From: Afifella pfennigii DSM 17143
Lineage (GTDB): Bacteria > Pseudomonadota > Alphaproteobacteria > Rhizobiales > Afifellaceae
DNA length: 47,941 nucleotides
Direction of reading: 5' to 3'
NCBI RefSeq assembly: GCF_000688515.1
Contig: NZ_JHZK01000028.1
Coordinates: 1-47,941, forward strand
This document shows, piece by piece, positions 15,797 to 27,239 of this stretch. How positions within the stretch are numbered: the first letter of the stretch is position 1; each line of letters opens with the position of its first letter. A program made the position numbers and the translations under genes. Below the pieces are notes generated by a model that was given only the letters and a program-made list of their open reading frames with translations, was not told the DNA's origin and did not search any database.

Positions 15797-16744
15797 CTAT
15801 TCGGCGAGGTCGCCGTCGCGCTCGGCGACTTCCTCAAACAGCCGCTCGACATCCTCAAGGTAGCAGAGCGCCGTGCCGGGGGTGAGGGCCGTCGCCGCGC
15901 CGGCCGCGGTCGCATAGCGCAGCGCATCGACGGGCGCCTCGCCCTGCCACAGGCGCAGGACCATCGCCGCCAGGAAGCTGTCGCCCGCCCCGGTGGCGGA
16001 GAGCGTCTTGACCTCCGGCGGGCGGCAGAAATGCGCCTCCTCCCGGCTCACCAGCAGCGCCCCGCTGCGCCCGAGCGTCACGGCCAGCATCTCGACCCCG
16101 CCCGCGCCGACGATCTCCTGCGCCGCCTGCATGGCGGCCCGCGGCCCGTGCAGCTCGCGCCCGACGACGCCGGCCAGCTCGCCAAGGCTCGGCTTGGCGA
16201 GGGCGACATGCCCCGCTTTGAGCGCGCGCTTCAAATGCGGGCCGGAACTGTCGAGGACGAAGCGGGCGCCCTTTTGCGTCACCATCCGTGCGATGCGGGC
16301 ATAGAAATCCTCCGGCACGCCGGGCGACAGGCTGCCGGAGGCGACGAAATAGTCGCATTCGGCCGCCGCAACCCGCTCAAGGCAGGCGTCCTGTTCGGCT
16401 TGCGAAAGCATCGGGCCTTCCGGCACGAAGCGGTATTCCTGACCGCTGGCGCGCTCAAAGACCGTGTGCGCCATGCGCGTCATGCCGGCGATGCGGACCT
16501 CCTGGCGGCGGACGCCTTCGCGCTCCAGAAGCTCGCCGAGGACGAGGCCGGTCGCCCCGCCGGAACAGACGATGGCTTCCACCTCGCCGCCGAGGCGCTG
16601 CAGAACGCGGGCGACGTTGACGCCGCCACCGCCGGGATCAATGTGGCTTTGCCTGGTGCGGATCTTGTGCAGGGGGCGCACCAGCTCCGCCTCGCTGCTG
16701 TCGTCGATGGTCGGGTTGACGGTGAGGGTGACGAAGGCGGTCAT
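15797..16744 (-). CDS. PfkB-family hexose-phosphate kinase (1-phosphofructokinase-like)
   Basis: 315 aa. The start ATG at 16744 has TTGAGGA 5 nt upstream. Landmarks of the 1-phosphofructokinase/6-phosphofructokinase II subgroup are the N-terminal VTLTVNPTIDDSSE, the substrate-binding PGGGGVNVARVLQRLGG (residues 37-53), SGSLSPGVPEDFYA and the anion-hole/catalytic TGAGDSFLAAM with Asp255. It should phosphorylate a fructose or tagatose phosphate in the cytoplasm. No PTS or other sugar genes are adjacent, so the precise substrate is uncertain; a PfkB 6-phosphofructokinase role is equally possible. It is divergent from the TSUP permease with 168 bases between starts. Confidence 0.88.
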   Translation of the reverse strand: MTAFVTLTVNPTIDDSSEAELVRPLHKIRTRQSHIDPGGGGVNVARVLQRLGGEVEAIVCSGGATGLVLGELLEREGVRRQEVRIAGMTRMAHTVFERASGQEYRFVPEGPMLSQAEQDACLERVAAAECDYFVASGSLSPGVPEDFYARIARMVTQKGARFVLDSSGPHLKRALKAGHVALAKPSLGELAGVVGRELHGPRAAMQAAQEIVGAGGVEMLAVTLGRSGALLVSREEAHFCRPPEVKTLSATGAGDSFLAAMVLRLWQGEAPVDALRYATAAGAATALTPGTALCYLEDVERLFEEVAERDGDLAE

Positions 16745-16912
16745 GAAATCCTCAAAGGCTGCGAAGAGGCGGCGGACGGAACAGGAGGTGGGCAGCTAGG
16801 GTCTAACGGACGGGTTTGAAGCGTTCGTGGCGGTGCATGCACCGAATTGCGCCCGTGCACCAGGACGACCATCGGCGCGATTGATCGGGCGCCGGCTTCG
16901 GCGCATGACCTC

Positions 16913-17686
16913 ATGGCCATGGATTTCCTCTTCTGGCTGCCGGCGGATCTCGGCCTGCCCGCGGCGCTCCTCATCCTCGCCGCGAGCTTCTTTTCCTCCG
17001 CGCTGACGGCCGCTTTCGGGCTGGGCGGCGGTATTACCATGCTCGCCGTTTTGGCGCTGGTGCTTCCCGTCGCAGCCGTCATACCGATCCATGGCGTGGT
17101 TCAGCTCGGCTCCTGCCTCAGCCGCACCTTCGTGCAGCGGCGCATGGTTCGCTGGCAGATGGTCTGGCCCTTTCTCCTCGGGGCGCTTGTCGGCGCGCTC
17201 GTCGGCGCGCGCTTCGTCGTCGCCCTGCCGGAAGCTTTCCTGAAGAGCGTGCTCGGCGTGTTCATCCTGGCGATGCTGTGGGGGAAGATACCGGTCCTGA
17301 AGCTACGCGTGCAGCGGCTCGTCTTCGCCCTCATCGGCGTCGTGACCAGCTTCCTGACCATGTTTCTGGGCGCCACCGGCCCCTTCGTCGCCGCCTTCGT
17401 GGCGCCCGCGCTCGGCGACCGGCGCGAGGTCATCGGCACGCATGCGGCGATGATGACCTTTCAGCACCTTTTCAAGGTGATCGCCTTTTCCGCGCTCGGC
17501 TTCGCCTTCGCCGCCTGGGTGCCGCTGCTCGCCGGGCTTCTGGCGGTCGGCTTTCTCGGCACGCTCGCCGGCAGCCACGGGCTTTCGCGCATGCGCGAGG
17601 CGGATTTCCGCCTCGCCTTCCGGCTTCTCGTCTCGGTGCTGGCCCTCGACCTCATCCGCCGCGGGCTGACGCCGCTGTTTGCCTGA
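16913..17686 (+). CDS. TSUP-family membrane permease (TauE/SafE-like)
   Basis: 257 aa from ATG 16913; ATG 16919 is equally possible, since neither has a clear ribosome site. The protein is almost entirely hydrophobic with seven to eight predicted helices. The family signature is near the N-terminus (FFSSALTAAFGLGGGITMLA) and repeated in the second half (SFLTMFLGATGPFVAAF), reflecting the internal duplication of the TauE/SafE family. Related permeases export sulfite, sulfoacetate or other organic sulfur anions, but the substrate here cannot be told. The gene ends 20 bases before the convergent end of gcvPB; two overlapping palindromes (GCCTGAA-gct-TTCAGGC at 17681-17697 and TCAGGCGCCTGA at 17692-17703) lie between and may separate the transcripts. 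Confidence 0.85.
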   Translation: MAMDFLFWLPADLGLPAALLILAASFFSSALTAAFGLGGGITMLAVLALVLPVAAVIPIHGVVQLGSCLSRTFVQRRMVRWQMVWPFLLGALVGALVGARFVVALPEAFLKSVLGVFILAMLWGKIPVLKLRVQRLVFALIGVVTSFLTMFLGATGPFVAAFVAPALGDRREVIGTHAAMMTFQHLFKVIAFSALGFAFAAWVPLLAGLLAVGFLGTLAGSHGLSRMREADFRLAFRLLVSVLALDLIRRGLTPLFA

Positions 17687-17705
17687 AGCTTTCAGGCGCC
17701 TGAGG

Positions 17706-19274
17706 CTATTCCGCCGCCTCGGCCTGCTCTTCAGGCCCGGGCGCCGTCCAGCGCAGAACCGGCTTGCGCGCCGCACCCGTCTCGTCGAGGCGCCGACGGG
17801 GGGCAAAGCGCGGCGCCTCGGTGAAGCGCTCCTTGTCGCCGCGCTTGGCGGCGAAGACGAGATCGCGCAAGGCCGCCACGAAGAGGTCGAGCGAGGCGCG
17901 GCTTTCCGATTCGGTCGGCTCAATCAGCATGGCGCCGTGGACGACGAGCGGGAAATACACCGTCATCGGATGGAAGCCCTCGTCGATCATCGCCTTGGCG
18001 AAGTCGAGCGTCGCCACGCCGGTCCCTTCCAGGAAATGCTCGTCGAAGAGCACCTCATGCATGGAGGGATGATCGGGATAGGGCAGCGTCATGACGTCGG
18101 CGAGCCGGGCACGCACGTAATTGGCGTTGAGGACCGCGTCCTCGGCCGCCTGGCGCATGCCGTCGGCGCCATGGGAGAGCATCCAGGCGAAGGCGCGCAC
18201 GAACATGCCCATCTGGCCGTGGAAGGCGGTCATGCGGCCGAAGGGATCGTCGGAGGCCGCCTCATCCGTCTCCACCAGGCGGTAGCCCGCCTCCGTCTTC
18301 TCGATCAGCGGCAGCGGCGCGTAGGGCGCCAGGGCCTCCGACAGGACCGTCGGCCCCGCACCCGGCCCGCCGCCGCCATGCGGCGTGGAGAAGGTCTTGT
18401 GCAGGTTGATGTGCATGGCGTCGACACCGAGATCGCCGGGCCGCACCTTGCCGAGGATGGCGTTGAAATTCGCCCCGTCGCAGTAGAAATAGCCGCCGGC
18501 CTCGTGCACCGCCTCGGCGATCTCCACGATATCGGTCTCAAACAGGCCGCAGGTATTGGGGTTGGTCAGCATGATGGCGGCGACCTCGCCTTCATGCGCC
18601 GCCATCACCTCGCGCACCGCCTCGGCGGCGACCGTGCCGTCCTCGCGCGCCGGCACCGCCACGACCTTGAAGCCGAGAAGCGCCGCGGTGGCCGGATTGG
18701 TGCCATGCGCCGATTCCGGCACCAGCACGACGCGCCTATCCTCGCCGCGCGCCTTCAGCGCCGCCTTGATCGACATCATGCCGCAAAGCTCGCCATGGGC
18801 GCCCGCCTTGGGGCTCATGGCGACGGAATGCATGCCGGTCAGCGTGCACAGATAGCGGCCGCATTCGTGGATGAGCTCCAGCGCCCCCTGCACGGTGGAG
18901 ACGGGCTGCAGCGGATGGATGTCGGCAAAGCCCGGCAGGCGCGCCATCGCTTCGTTCAGGCGCGGATTGTGCTTCATCGTGCACGAGCCGAGCGGGTAGA
19001 TGCCCATGTCGATGGCGTAATTCTTCTGCGACAGGCGCACGTAATGGCGCATCGCCTCCGGCTCCGAAAGCGCCGGCAAGTTCAGCTCCGCCTTGCGCTC
19101 ATGCCCGCCGAGGCGCGGCCGGAAATCCTCCGGCTCCTCCATATCGACGCCGGAAATCTCCGCGCGGCCGATCTCGAACAGAAGCGGCTCCTCGATATCG
19201 AGCGCCCGGTTGCCGGTGAAGGTCTCGCGCTTCGGCTTCAGCGCGGCGATCGGATGGGGCAGGTCGTTCGTCAT
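17706..19274 (-). CDS. gcvPB: Glycine dehydrogenase (decarboxylating) subunit 2
   Basis: 522 aa. This is the C-terminal half of the P-protein in the split form. With GcvPA it decarboxylates glycine and loads aminomethyl onto the lipoyl arm of GcvH. The pyridoxal-phosphate lysine is Lys293 in [18 protein letters not shown], a family hallmark. Other blocks are [42 protein letters not shown] and NPNTCGLFE. The start codon overlaps the gcvPA stop by ATGA (19271-19274), so translation is coupled. It is the last gene of the glycine cleavage operon. The C-terminal extension ([16 protein letters not shown]) is usual for this form. Confidence 0.96.
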   Translation of the reverse strand: MTNDLPHPIAALKPKRETFTGNRALDIEEPLLFEIGRAEISGVDMEEPEDFRPRLGGHERKAELNLPALSEPEAMRHYVRLSQKNYAIDMGIYPLGSCTMKHNPRLNEAMARLPGFADIHPLQPVSTVQGALELIHECGRYLCTLTGMHSVAMSPKAGAHGELCGMMSIKAALKARGEDRRVVLVPESAHGTNPATAALLGFKVVAVPAREDGTVAAEAVREVMAAHEGEVAAIMLTNPNTCGLFETDIVEIAEAVHEAGGYFYCDGANFNAILGKVRPGDLGVDAMHINLHKTFSTPHGGGGPGAGPTVLSEALAPYAPLPLIEKTEAGYRLVETDEAASDDPFGRMTAFHGQMGMFVRAFAWMLSHGADGMRQAAEDAVLNANYVRARLADVMTLPYPDHPSMHEVLFDEHFLEGTGVATLDFAKAMIDEGFHPMTVYFPLVVHGAMLIEPTESESRASLDLFVAALRDLVFAAKRGDKERFTEAPRFAPRRRLDETGAARKPVLRWTAPGPEEQAEAAE

Positions 19275-20614
19275 GCCAGCGCCCTCCTCAGCGCATCAGC
19301 AAAGCTTTCCATGTCCTCCTCGCTCGCCGTCTCCGTGGCGCAAACGAGAAGCAGGTCGTCGAGCCCGCAACCCGGCTCCAGCCGCGATACCGGCAGGCCG
19401 GCGAGGATGCCCTCGCCCGCCAGCTTCTCGGCGATTTCGGCGGCATCGCCCGGCAGGCGGATAGTGAATTCGTTGAAGAAGGCCTCGTTCAGCACCTCAA
19501 CGCCCGGCACGGCGGCGAGGAGGTCGGCGAGCCGGCAGGCCTTGGCGTGGTTGGCGCGCGCCAGCGCCGTCAGGCCCTTGGCCCCCAAGAGCGTCATATG
19601 GGCGGTGAAGGCGAGCGCGCAGAGGCCGGAATTGGTGCAGATGTTGGAGGTCGCCTTGTCGCGGCGGATATGCTGCTCGCGGGTGTTCAGCGTCAGCACG
19701 AAGCCGCGCTTGCCGTCCTTGTCGTGGGTCTGGCCGCAGAGCCTTCCCGGCATCTGGCGGATGAATTTCTGGCGGGTGGCGAAAAGGCCGACATAAGGGC
19801 CGCCGAAATTGAGCGCGTTGCCGAGCGACTGCCCCTCGCCGACGACGATATCGGCGCCCGCGGCCCCCGGCGGCTCGATGAGGCCGAGCGCCACCGCCTC
19901 GGTGAAGACGGCAACGAGCAGCGCGCCCTTCTGACGGCAGCGCTCGGCGATCGGCTTCAGGTCGATAAGCTGGCCGTAGAAGGAGGGCGACTGCACCACG
20001 ACGCAGGCCGTCTCATCGTCGATATCGGCGAGGATGTCCTCCGTGCCGCGGGGATCGGGCGGCAGGCAGAGGCATTCGTCGTCCTCCATCAGGGCGAGCG
20101 TTTCCACCACCTCGCGGTATTGCGGATGCAGCCCGCCGGAGAGCACGGCCTTTTCGCGCCTGGTCAGGCGGCAGGCCATCAAGACGGCCTCGCCCGTCGC
20201 GGTGGAGCCGTCATACATGGAGGCGTTGGCCACCTCCATGCCGGTCAGCTCGCAGACCTGCGTCTGGAACTCAAACAGGGTCTGCAGCGTGCCCTGGCTG
20301 ATCTCCGGCTGATAGGGCGTGTAGGAGGTCAAGAACTCCGAGCGCTGGATGATATGGTCGACGCTCGCCGGCACATGGTGGTGGTAGGCGCCGGCGCCGA
20401 GGAAGAACGGGCCCTCCCCGGCGGCGCGGTTCTTGGCCGCCAATGCGCGCATCTGCCTGCCGACATCGAGCTCGCTCTTGTGTCCCGGCAGCTCCGGCAG
20501 GGCCTTGAGCAGCTTGTCCTCCGGCACGTCGCGGAAGAGCTCGTCGATATGGGCGGCGCCGATGGCGCGCAGCATGTCGGCACGGTCCTCGGCGGTATGG
20601 GGCAGATAGCGCAT
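19271..20614 (-). CDS. gcvPA: Glycine dehydrogenase (decarboxylating) subunit 1
   Basis: 447 aa, the N-terminal half of the split P-protein. It starts [15 protein letters not shown] and contains [56 protein letters not shown] and [11 protein letters not shown], all typical of GcvPA. It lacks the PLP lysine, which sits on GcvPB, and the two subunits form the active heteromer. The 38-base gap to the upstream osmC gene and the ATGA overlap with gcvPB show one transcript. The region upstream of the start contains GAAAGGAGCC, a good ribosome site. Confidence 0.96.
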   Translation of the reverse strand: MRYLPHTAEDRADMLRAIGAAHIDELFRDVPEDKLLKALPELPGHKSELDVGRQMRALAAKNRAAGEGPFFLGAGAYHHHVPASVDHIIQRSEFLTSYTPYQPEISQGTLQTLFEFQTQVCELTGMEVANASMYDGSTATGEAVLMACRLTRREKAVLSGGLHPQYREVVETLALMEDDECLCLPPDPRGTEDILADIDDETACVVVQSPSFYGQLIDLKPIAERCRQKGALLVAVFTEAVALGLIEPPGAAGADIVVGEGQSLGNALNFGGPYVGLFATRQKFIRQMPGRLCGQTHDKDGKRGFVLTLNTREQHIRRDKATSNICTNSGLCALAFTAHMTLLGAKGLTALARANHAKACRLADLLAAVPGVEVLNEAFFNEFTIRLPGDAAEIAEKLAGEGILAGLPVSRLEPGCGLDDLLLVCATETASEEDMESFADALRRALA

Positions 20615-20652
20615 GTGGCTCCTTTCGGGTCGTCGGGGTGAAGGCCCGCGCC

Positions 20653-21114
20653 CTATTGACGGAAATCGACCACGACTTCCGACTTCAACGAATTGGCGAT
20701 GAAGCAGAGGTCGTGGGCCTTGTTGTGGATCTTCTCCAGCATCGCCTGGTCGGGCGCCTCGCCGTCGAAGGTGACCTTAGGGCGCAGCGTGATCTTGACG
20801 ACGGCCTTGCGCCGCGGCGCCACCTCGCCGAGCTCGCCCTCCGCCTCGTCCTCGTAATGGATGGGGGTGAAACCCCGCAGGCGGATGAGATCGAGAAAGA
20901 ACAGCATGTGGCAGCTGGAGACGGAGGCGACGAGCCCCTCCTCCGGATCGACCGCGTCCTCGCGGATGAGCTCCGGCGCCAGCACGGCCGGGCCGGGCGA
21001 GGCCGGCACGACGAGGCCGGCATCGAGGCGCCATTCATGCGCGCGGCTGTGGCGGTTGGCGCGCACGTCCTCCGCCTCGCCGGACCAGACAATCTTGGCG
21101 AAATAGCTACTCAT
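20653..21114 (-). CDS. OsmC-family protein inside the glycine cleavage operon
   Basis: 153 aa. The OsmC/Ohr fold is indicated by two conserved cysteines in the right contexts: Cys68 in [15 protein letters not shown] and Cys137 in [15 protein letters not shown]. Family members reduce organic or fatty-acid hydroperoxides, often with lipoyl or lipoamide-linked electron donors. The start codon overlaps the gcvH stop by ATGA (21111-21114), and gcvPA begins 38 bases downstream, so it is co-transcribed and probably translationally coupled with the glycine cleavage genes. Lipoylated GcvH could be relevant to its redox chemistry, but that is inference. The longer [19 protein letters not shown] segment fits the OsmC rather than the Ohr branch. 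Confidence 0.88.
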   Translation of the reverse strand: MSSYFAKIVWSGEAEDVRANRHSRAHEWRLDAGLVVPASPGPAVLAPELIREDAVDPEEGLVASVSSCHMLFFLDLIRLRGFTPIHYEDEAEGELGEVAPRRKAVVKITLRPKVTFDGEAPDQAMLEKIHNKAHDLCFIANSLKSEVVVDFRQ

Positions 21115-21482
21115 AATCCTTCGCAGAAGGTCTTGTAGGCGGCCTCATCCATGAGGCCGTCGAGTTGGCTCTTGTCGGAGAGCTTCAGGCGGAAGAACCA
21201 GCCATCGCCCTCCGGGGCCTCATTGACCGTCTGCGGAGCCTCTTCCAATGCGGCATTAATCTCCGTCACCTCGCCGGAGACGGGCGCGTAGACCTCGCTC
21301 GCCGCCTTGACCGATTCCACCACCGCGGCCTCGGCGCCCTTCTCCAGCGCCTTGCCGGCCTCCGGCAGCTCCACGAAGACGACGTCGCCAAGCTCGCCCG
21401 CCGCATAGGCGGAAATGCCGATCGTGGCGGTGTCTCCGTCAAGGCGCACCCATTCATGGTCCTTGGTGTAGCGGGTGGTCAT
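21111..21482 (-). CDS. gcvH: Glycine cleavage system H protein
   Basis: 123 aa, the normal family length. It carries the lipoyl arm that shuttles the aminomethyl group between P-, T- and L-proteins. The lipoyl-lysine is Lys59 in [18 protein letters not shown], the canonical ESVKA context. The N-terminus [14 protein letters not shown] and the block [15 protein letters not shown] are standard. ATG 21482 lies one base after the gcvT stop, with CAGGAG upstream in the end of gcvT. The stop overlaps the osmC start. Two glutamates flank the modified Lys as usual, so lipoylation is expected. Confidence 0.97.
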   Translation of the reverse strand: MTTRYTKDHEWVRLDGDTATIGISAYAAGELGDVVFVELPEAGKALEKGAEAAVVESVKAASEVYAPVSGEVTEINAALEEAPQTVNEAPEGDGWFFRLKLSDKSQLDGLMDEAAYKTFCEGL

Positions 21483-21483
21483 T

Positions 21484-22671
21484 TCATGCGGCTCCTGATT
21501 GCTTGCCGCCGGAGCGGCGATATCGGTGGGGGACGAAAGGCATGGCGACGATCTCGGCGGGCTCGCTGCCGCGCCGGCCGGCAAGCTGGACCTTCGTGCC
21601 GGGCTCGGCATAGGCGCGGTCGACATAGCCCATGGCGATGGGGGCGCCGACGGTGGGGGCGAAGCTGCCGGAGGTGACGGCGCCGATGAGCGCGTCGCTC
21701 TCGCCGAGAATCTGCGCGCCCTCGCGTACCGGGGCGCGGCCGGCGGGCCTCAGACCAACGCGCTGGCGGGAAGGACCCTCCGCCAGCTCGGCGAGGATGC
21801 GCTCAGCGCCCGGAAAATCGGCGCTCTCGCGCCGCGCCTTGGCGACGGCGAAGGCGAGCCCGGCCTCAACCGGCGAGGTCGTCTCGTCGATGTCGTGGCC
21901 GTAGAGCGGCAGCCCGGCTTCCAGGCGAAGCGAATCGCGCGCCCCGAGGCCGACCGGCCTCACAGCCTCCTCCGCCAGCAGCGCGCGGGCAACGGCCTCG
22001 GCCCGCTCGGCGGGAACGGAAATCTCAAAACCGTCCTCGCCGGTATAGCCGGAGCGCGAGACATGGATATCGACCGCGCCTTGCGGCAGGGCGAAGGCGG
22101 CGCTCCGCACACCCATGAAGGAGAGCTCGGCCGCCTGCGGGCAGTGGCGCGCCATCACCTCGTGCGCCGCCGGCCCCTGCAGGGCGAGGAGCGCCCGGTC
22201 CTCTGCCGCGGCGAGCGTGACGCCCTCAGGCAGGCGCTCGGCGAGATAGGCGTCGTCGATATCCTTGCGGGCGGCGTTGAAGACGAGGAAGAGGCTGCCC
22301 TCGTCGTCGGGATCCGGCGAGCGCGCCACCATGAAGTCGTCGACGATGCCACCATTGTCGAGAAGGAGCAGCGTATAGCGCTGGCGGCCGGGCTTCAGCC
22401 CGCAAAGATTGCCGGGGGTGACGGCTTCCAGCGCCTTGGCCGCCGTCTCGTGGTCGGGGCCGAGGAGAAAGCGCTGGCCCATATGGGAAACGTCGAAGAG
22501 ACCCGCCTTCTCGCGCGTCCAGCCATGCTCGGCGATGATGCCCTCGAACTGAACGGGCATGGCGTAGCCCGCGAAGGGCACCATGCGGCCGCCAAGCTCC
22601 CGATGGAGGTCGAAAAGAGGGGTATGCTTCAGCTCGCTCGGATCCGCCACGGGGTCTCCTGCATCAGACAT
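21484..22671 (-). CDS. gcvT: Glycine cleavage system aminomethyltransferase (T protein)
   Basis: 395 aa from ATG 22671; ATG 22689 is an alternative, as neither has a strong ribosome site. It transfers the methylene unit from GcvH-bound aminomethyl to tetrahydrofolate and releases ammonia. Family blocks are [62 protein letters not shown] and [19 protein letters not shown], plus a C-terminal barrel ending FVPHRYRR. It is the first gene of the operon and lies directly downstream of the tandem glycine riboswitch. The L-protein is not encoded here and is probably supplied by lpd elsewhere. Confidence 0.96.
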   Translation of the reverse strand: MSDAGDPVADPSELKHTPLFDLHRELGGRMVPFAGYAMPVQFEGIIAEHGWTREKAGLFDVSHMGQRFLLGPDHETAAKALEAVTPGNLCGLKPGRQRYTLLLLDNGGIVDDFMVARSPDPDDEGSLFLVFNAARKDIDDAYLAERLPEGVTLAAAEDRALLALQGPAAHEVMARHCPQAAELSFMGVRSAAFALPQGAVDIHVSRSGYTGEDGFEISVPAERAEAVARALLAEEAVRPVGLGARDSLRLEAGLPLYGHDIDETTSPVEAGLAFAVAKARRESADFPGAERILAELAEGPSRQRVGLRPAGRAPVREGAQILGESDALIGAVTSGSFAPTVGAPIAMGYVDRAYAEPGTKVQLAGRRGSEPAEIVAMPFVPHRYRRSGGKQSGAA

Positions 22672-22700
22672 GGAACCGCAGGCGGGCATCTACCCGCTTG

Positions 22701-22912
22701 CGCCCCCTCTGTCGCAGGACCTGAGAGATTCCCAACCCAGGCAACGCTTGGGCCGGTTACTCCTTCGGTGAGCCTCCAGCCTTAAGGCCGGTGCTGCTTT
22801 CCAGAGCGTCGCTCGCCGCGCGGTCCTTGGCGCCTGAGAGTTTCCGGGGCGGTTGCTCCTTCGGCGTCCGCTCAAGGCCGCAAGGCCGAAAGCGGAACTC
22901 TCCCGCGTGGCG
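22701..22912 (-). ncRNA. Tandem glycine riboswitch
   Basis: Read on the minus strand, two aptamers follow each other. Aptamer 1 runs from GCGGGAGAG (about 22912) through ACGCCGAAGGAGCAA to CTCTCAGGCGCCAAGGACCG (about 22820). Aptamer 2 runs from GCTCTGGAAAG through CACCGAAGGAGTAA to TCTCTCAGGTCCTGCGACAG and ends near 22701. The CCGAAGGAG and CTCTCAGG boxes are the conserved cores of the glycine riboswitch, and the tandem arrangement is the common form. It lies 30 bases before gcvT and should raise expression of the gcv operon when glycine is high. Boundaries are approximate. Confidence 0.95.
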
Positions 22913-23027
22913 TGTCATCCACTTGCGGGCCGCGACTCGACCCGCGGGCGCCATCATCTTCATCGCGGCCGCAGAGTCAACGCAGCCGGTGGAAATAGCT
23001 GCGACAATCTTGACCAGGGCGCCGCCC

Positions 23028-24918
<1,891 letters not shown>

Positions 24919-25014
24919 GCCTGGCAGCGGGTAGGTCTCCCGGCGGGGAGAGGGTTCTGGAGCGTCGGGCGGGGTGCTTGCCTATGTCGGCTCGATACCT
25001 CGGCTCGGGCGCCC

Positions 25015-25225
25015 TGGAATGGATGGCCGGGTCAAGCCCGGCCATGACGACAACACGGGGGAGCGGGGCGGCATGGCGACAACAGGGGTGAGCGAGTCCG
25101 GCCATAGGGACGACGCGGGGGCTAGCCGGCCATGACGACAACAGGGGGGCGAGTCTGATATGGCGGAGGCAGGCGTCGGGCCCGGAGATTGTCGTCATGC
25201 CAAGGCCCCGCCTTGGCATCCATGC
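25015..25225. repeat. Dispersed palindromic repeat, copy C (gene-free stretch 24919-25291)
   Basis: The same two palindromes as in copies A and B appear with a different spacer: GGCCGGG-tcaag-CCCGGCC at 25025-25043 followed by ATGACGACAAC, and TTGTCGTCATGCCAAGG-ccccg-CCTTGGC ending at 25217. Two extra degenerate half-units (GGCCATAGGGACGACGCGG near 25100 and GCCGGCCATGACGACAACAG near 25125) lie between. The whole therefore reads as a bipartite inverted unit with internal duplication. Translated on the minus strand it gives VVVMAGLDPAIH, the well-known spurious peptide. No gene is supported in this gap. Confidence 0.85.
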
Positions 25226-25291
25226 CGTTCCGCTCTCAGAACAAGAGAACGGCAAGACATGCAGCGGCGGTGTCTGGAGCGAAGCCGGCGC

Positions 25292-25927
25292 TCAGGCGAG
25301 CGGCACGCCGGCCTCCTCAAGGTCGGCGCGGAGCTTCTCGGCGCCGGTAAAATGCACCGCCCGCCAGCCGACCCGGCGGGCGCCCTCCACATTCGCCGCG
25401 CTGTCGTCGATGAAGAGGGTGGCGGCCGGCTCCAGCCCGAAGATTTCGGCGTGGCGGCGATAGATTTTCTCATCGGGCTTGATGATGCCGAGCGCGGCGG
25501 AGACGGTGACGCCGCGCGCCTCGTCAAGAAACGCAAAGCGCGACCGCGCCTCGGCGAAAGTGTCGGAAGCGAAATTGGTCAAGAGCGTCACGTCGCTGCC
25601 GCCGGCGATGACGGCGCGAAAGAGCGCCAGGCTGTCCTCGTAGGCATAGGGGACCATCATCGACCAGCGGCGACGGAAGGCGCGGATGAGGTCGGCCTTG
25701 TCCGGATGACGGGCGATCGCCTCCGCCTCCGCATCGGCCCAAAGGCGGCCCCTGTCCTGCTCCGCGTTCCAGCCGGCCGAGCAGACCTCGGTGAGGAAGA
25801 AGCGCCGCTCGGCCGCGTCCGCGATGAGATCGGCATAGGCAAGGTTCGGGTCGTAATGCAGGAGCACGCGGCCGATATCGAAGACGACGTGGCGCAAAGG
25901 CGGCGCCGCAAGGTTCTTCTGAAGCAT
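25292..25927 (-). CDS. HAD-superfamily hydrolase (HAD-IA, YihX-like)
   Basis: 211 aa. ATG 25927 is chosen because homologous-looking sequence starts there (LRHVVFDIGRVLLHYDP). Motif I is FDIGRVLLHYD, motif II TLLTNFAS, motif III Lys in GIIKPDEKIY and motif IV LFIDDSAANVEGARRVGW. The order fits HAD-IA phosphatases with a small helical cap, the group of glucose-1-phosphatase-like YihX and 2-haloacid dehalogenase-like proteins. The position normally holding the second Asp of DxD is Gly, which also occurs in this subgroup (DxGxV). It is cytoplasmic. The gene follows mutY on the same strand after a 31-base gap and may be co-transcribed. Confidence 0.85.
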   Translation of the reverse strand: MLQKNLAAPPLRHVVFDIGRVLLHYDPNLAYADLIADAAERRFFLTEVCSAGWNAEQDRGRLWADAEAEAIARHPDKADLIRAFRRRWSMMVPYAYEDSLALFRAVIAGGSDVTLLTNFASDTFAEARSRFAFLDEARGVTVSAALGIIKPDEKIYRRHAEIFGLEPAATLFIDDSAANVEGARRVGWRAVHFTGAEKLRADLEEAGVPLA

Positions 25928-25958
25928 GCGGCGCCATAGCCGAGAGGAGACGGCAAAA

Positions 25959-27125
25959 CTATGACAGCGACCCTCGCGCGGCGGCAGGTGCGGCAAGGCG
26001 CGCGCCACGGCTCGCGCCGGGCAGGGCCGCCTCGACGATTTTCAGCATCACGCTCGGCAGGCCGGCGGCTCTGAGGCCGGCAAGATCCTGCCACCAGAAA
26101 CCCTGCGGCGCCGCAGTGCCGGCAGGCACCGTTGCCGCATAGACCGTCACTTCGAGCTCGATATGGGTGAAGATGTGGGTGACCTTCGCCTCCAGCCTCC
26201 GCCAGGGCGCGGCAAGCGGCGGCTTCGGCATCTTTTTCGCCGGCGCGGCGCGCCACTCAGAATTGGGCACCTCCGTCATGCCGCCGAGGAGCCCTTCCGG
26301 CGGGCGGCGGGCGAGGAGGATTTCCTCCCCCCGCAGCGCCACGAAGGCGGCGGCGTGCCTGCCGGCGCGGGCGCGCTTGGGCGCCTTGAGCGGATAGGCC
26401 TCAGGATCGCCGCGTGCCCTCGCGCGGCAGAGCCCGTTTAGCGGACAAAGGGCGCAGGCCGGGCGCTTCGGCGTGCAGATGGTGGCGCCGAGATCCATCA
26501 GCGCCTCGGTGAACTCGCCCGGTCGCCGGCGCGGCACCAGCGGCGCCAGCGCCGCCCCCACCTCCTTCTTGCCGGCCGGCATCGGCGTTGCCAGCGCAAA
26601 GAGCCGGCTCACCACCCGCTCCACATTGCCGTCGACGGCGGCGACGGGCTCATCGAAGGCGATGGCGGCGATCGCCGCCGAGGTATAGGGGCCGATGCCC
26701 GGCAGCGCCGCCAGCGACTTGGAATTGTTCGGCAGACGGCCGCCATGCTCGGCAACGACCTTGCGGGCGCAGGCGATGAGATTGCGCGCCCTGCGGTAAT
26801 AGCCAAGGCCCGCCCAGGCGGCCATCACCTCCTCCTCCGGCGCGGCCGCAAGGCTCTCGAAATTCGGCCAGCGGGCGGTGAAATCGGCGAAATAGGGCGC
26901 GACGGCCTTCACCCCCGTCTGCTGCAGCATCACCTCCGACAGCCAGATACGATAGGGATCGGGCCTTTCGCCGCCGCGCCGCGCCGCCGGCCCGACGCGC
27001 CAGGGCAGGATGCGGGCATGGCGGTCGTACCAGGCAAGCAGCGCCGACGCCGCGCCGGCCCCCTCCCCGTTTTCCCCAGCGGCCGGACCTTTCGGCCCGC
27101 CCTCGGCTCCACTAGACTGAAACAT
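25959..27125 (-). CDS. mutY: A/G-specific adenine DNA glycosylase
   Basis: 388 aa. It removes adenine mispaired with 8-oxoguanine. Catalytic Glu64 is in WLSEVMLQQTGV, the helix-hairpin-helix is LPGIGPYTSAAIAA and catalytic Asp165 is in VAAVDGNVERV. The [4Fe-4S] loop is complete, C-x6-C-x2-C-x5-C (Cys217, 224, 227, 233). The C-terminal third is the NUDIX-like 8-oxoG recognition domain (ILLARRPPEGLLGGMTEVP, HIFTHIELEV). Start ATG 27125 lies before AlaSer-rich sequence; there is no clear ribosome site, so the exact start is uncertain. It is divergent from the DUF721 gene. Confidence 0.95.
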   Translation of the reverse strand: MFQSSGAEGGPKGPAAGENGEGAGAASALLAWYDRHARILPWRVGPAARRGGERPDPYRIWLSEVMLQQTGVKAVAPYFADFTARWPNFESLAAAPEEEVMAAWAGLGYYRRARNLIACARKVVAEHGGRLPNNSKSLAALPGIGPYTSAAIAAIAFDEPVAAVDGNVERVVSRLFALATPMPAGKKEVGAALAPLVPRRRPGEFTEALMDLGATICTPKRPACALCPLNGLCRARARGDPEAYPLKAPKRARAGRHAAAFVALRGEEILLARRPPEGLLGGMTEVPNSEWRAAPAKKMPKPPLAAPWRRLEAKVTHIFTHIELEVTVYAATVPAGTAAPQGFWWQDLAGLRAAGLPSVMLKIVEAALPGASRGARLAAPAAARGSLS

Positions 27126-27239
27126 CCTCGCATCGTTCCAAAGGGGACGCCGATTGCAAGCGCCGACCGCCAGGTTTTCCACCGCCCGCCGCCACGCCGC
27201 GCCGCGCCGGGGCCTTGACGCGAGCTCATCCGGCAAGCC

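Noticed and set aside
17679-20641. Long plus-strand frames opposite gcvPB and gcvPA
   Set aside because: Arg/His/Gly-rich shadow translations of two unambiguous enzymes.
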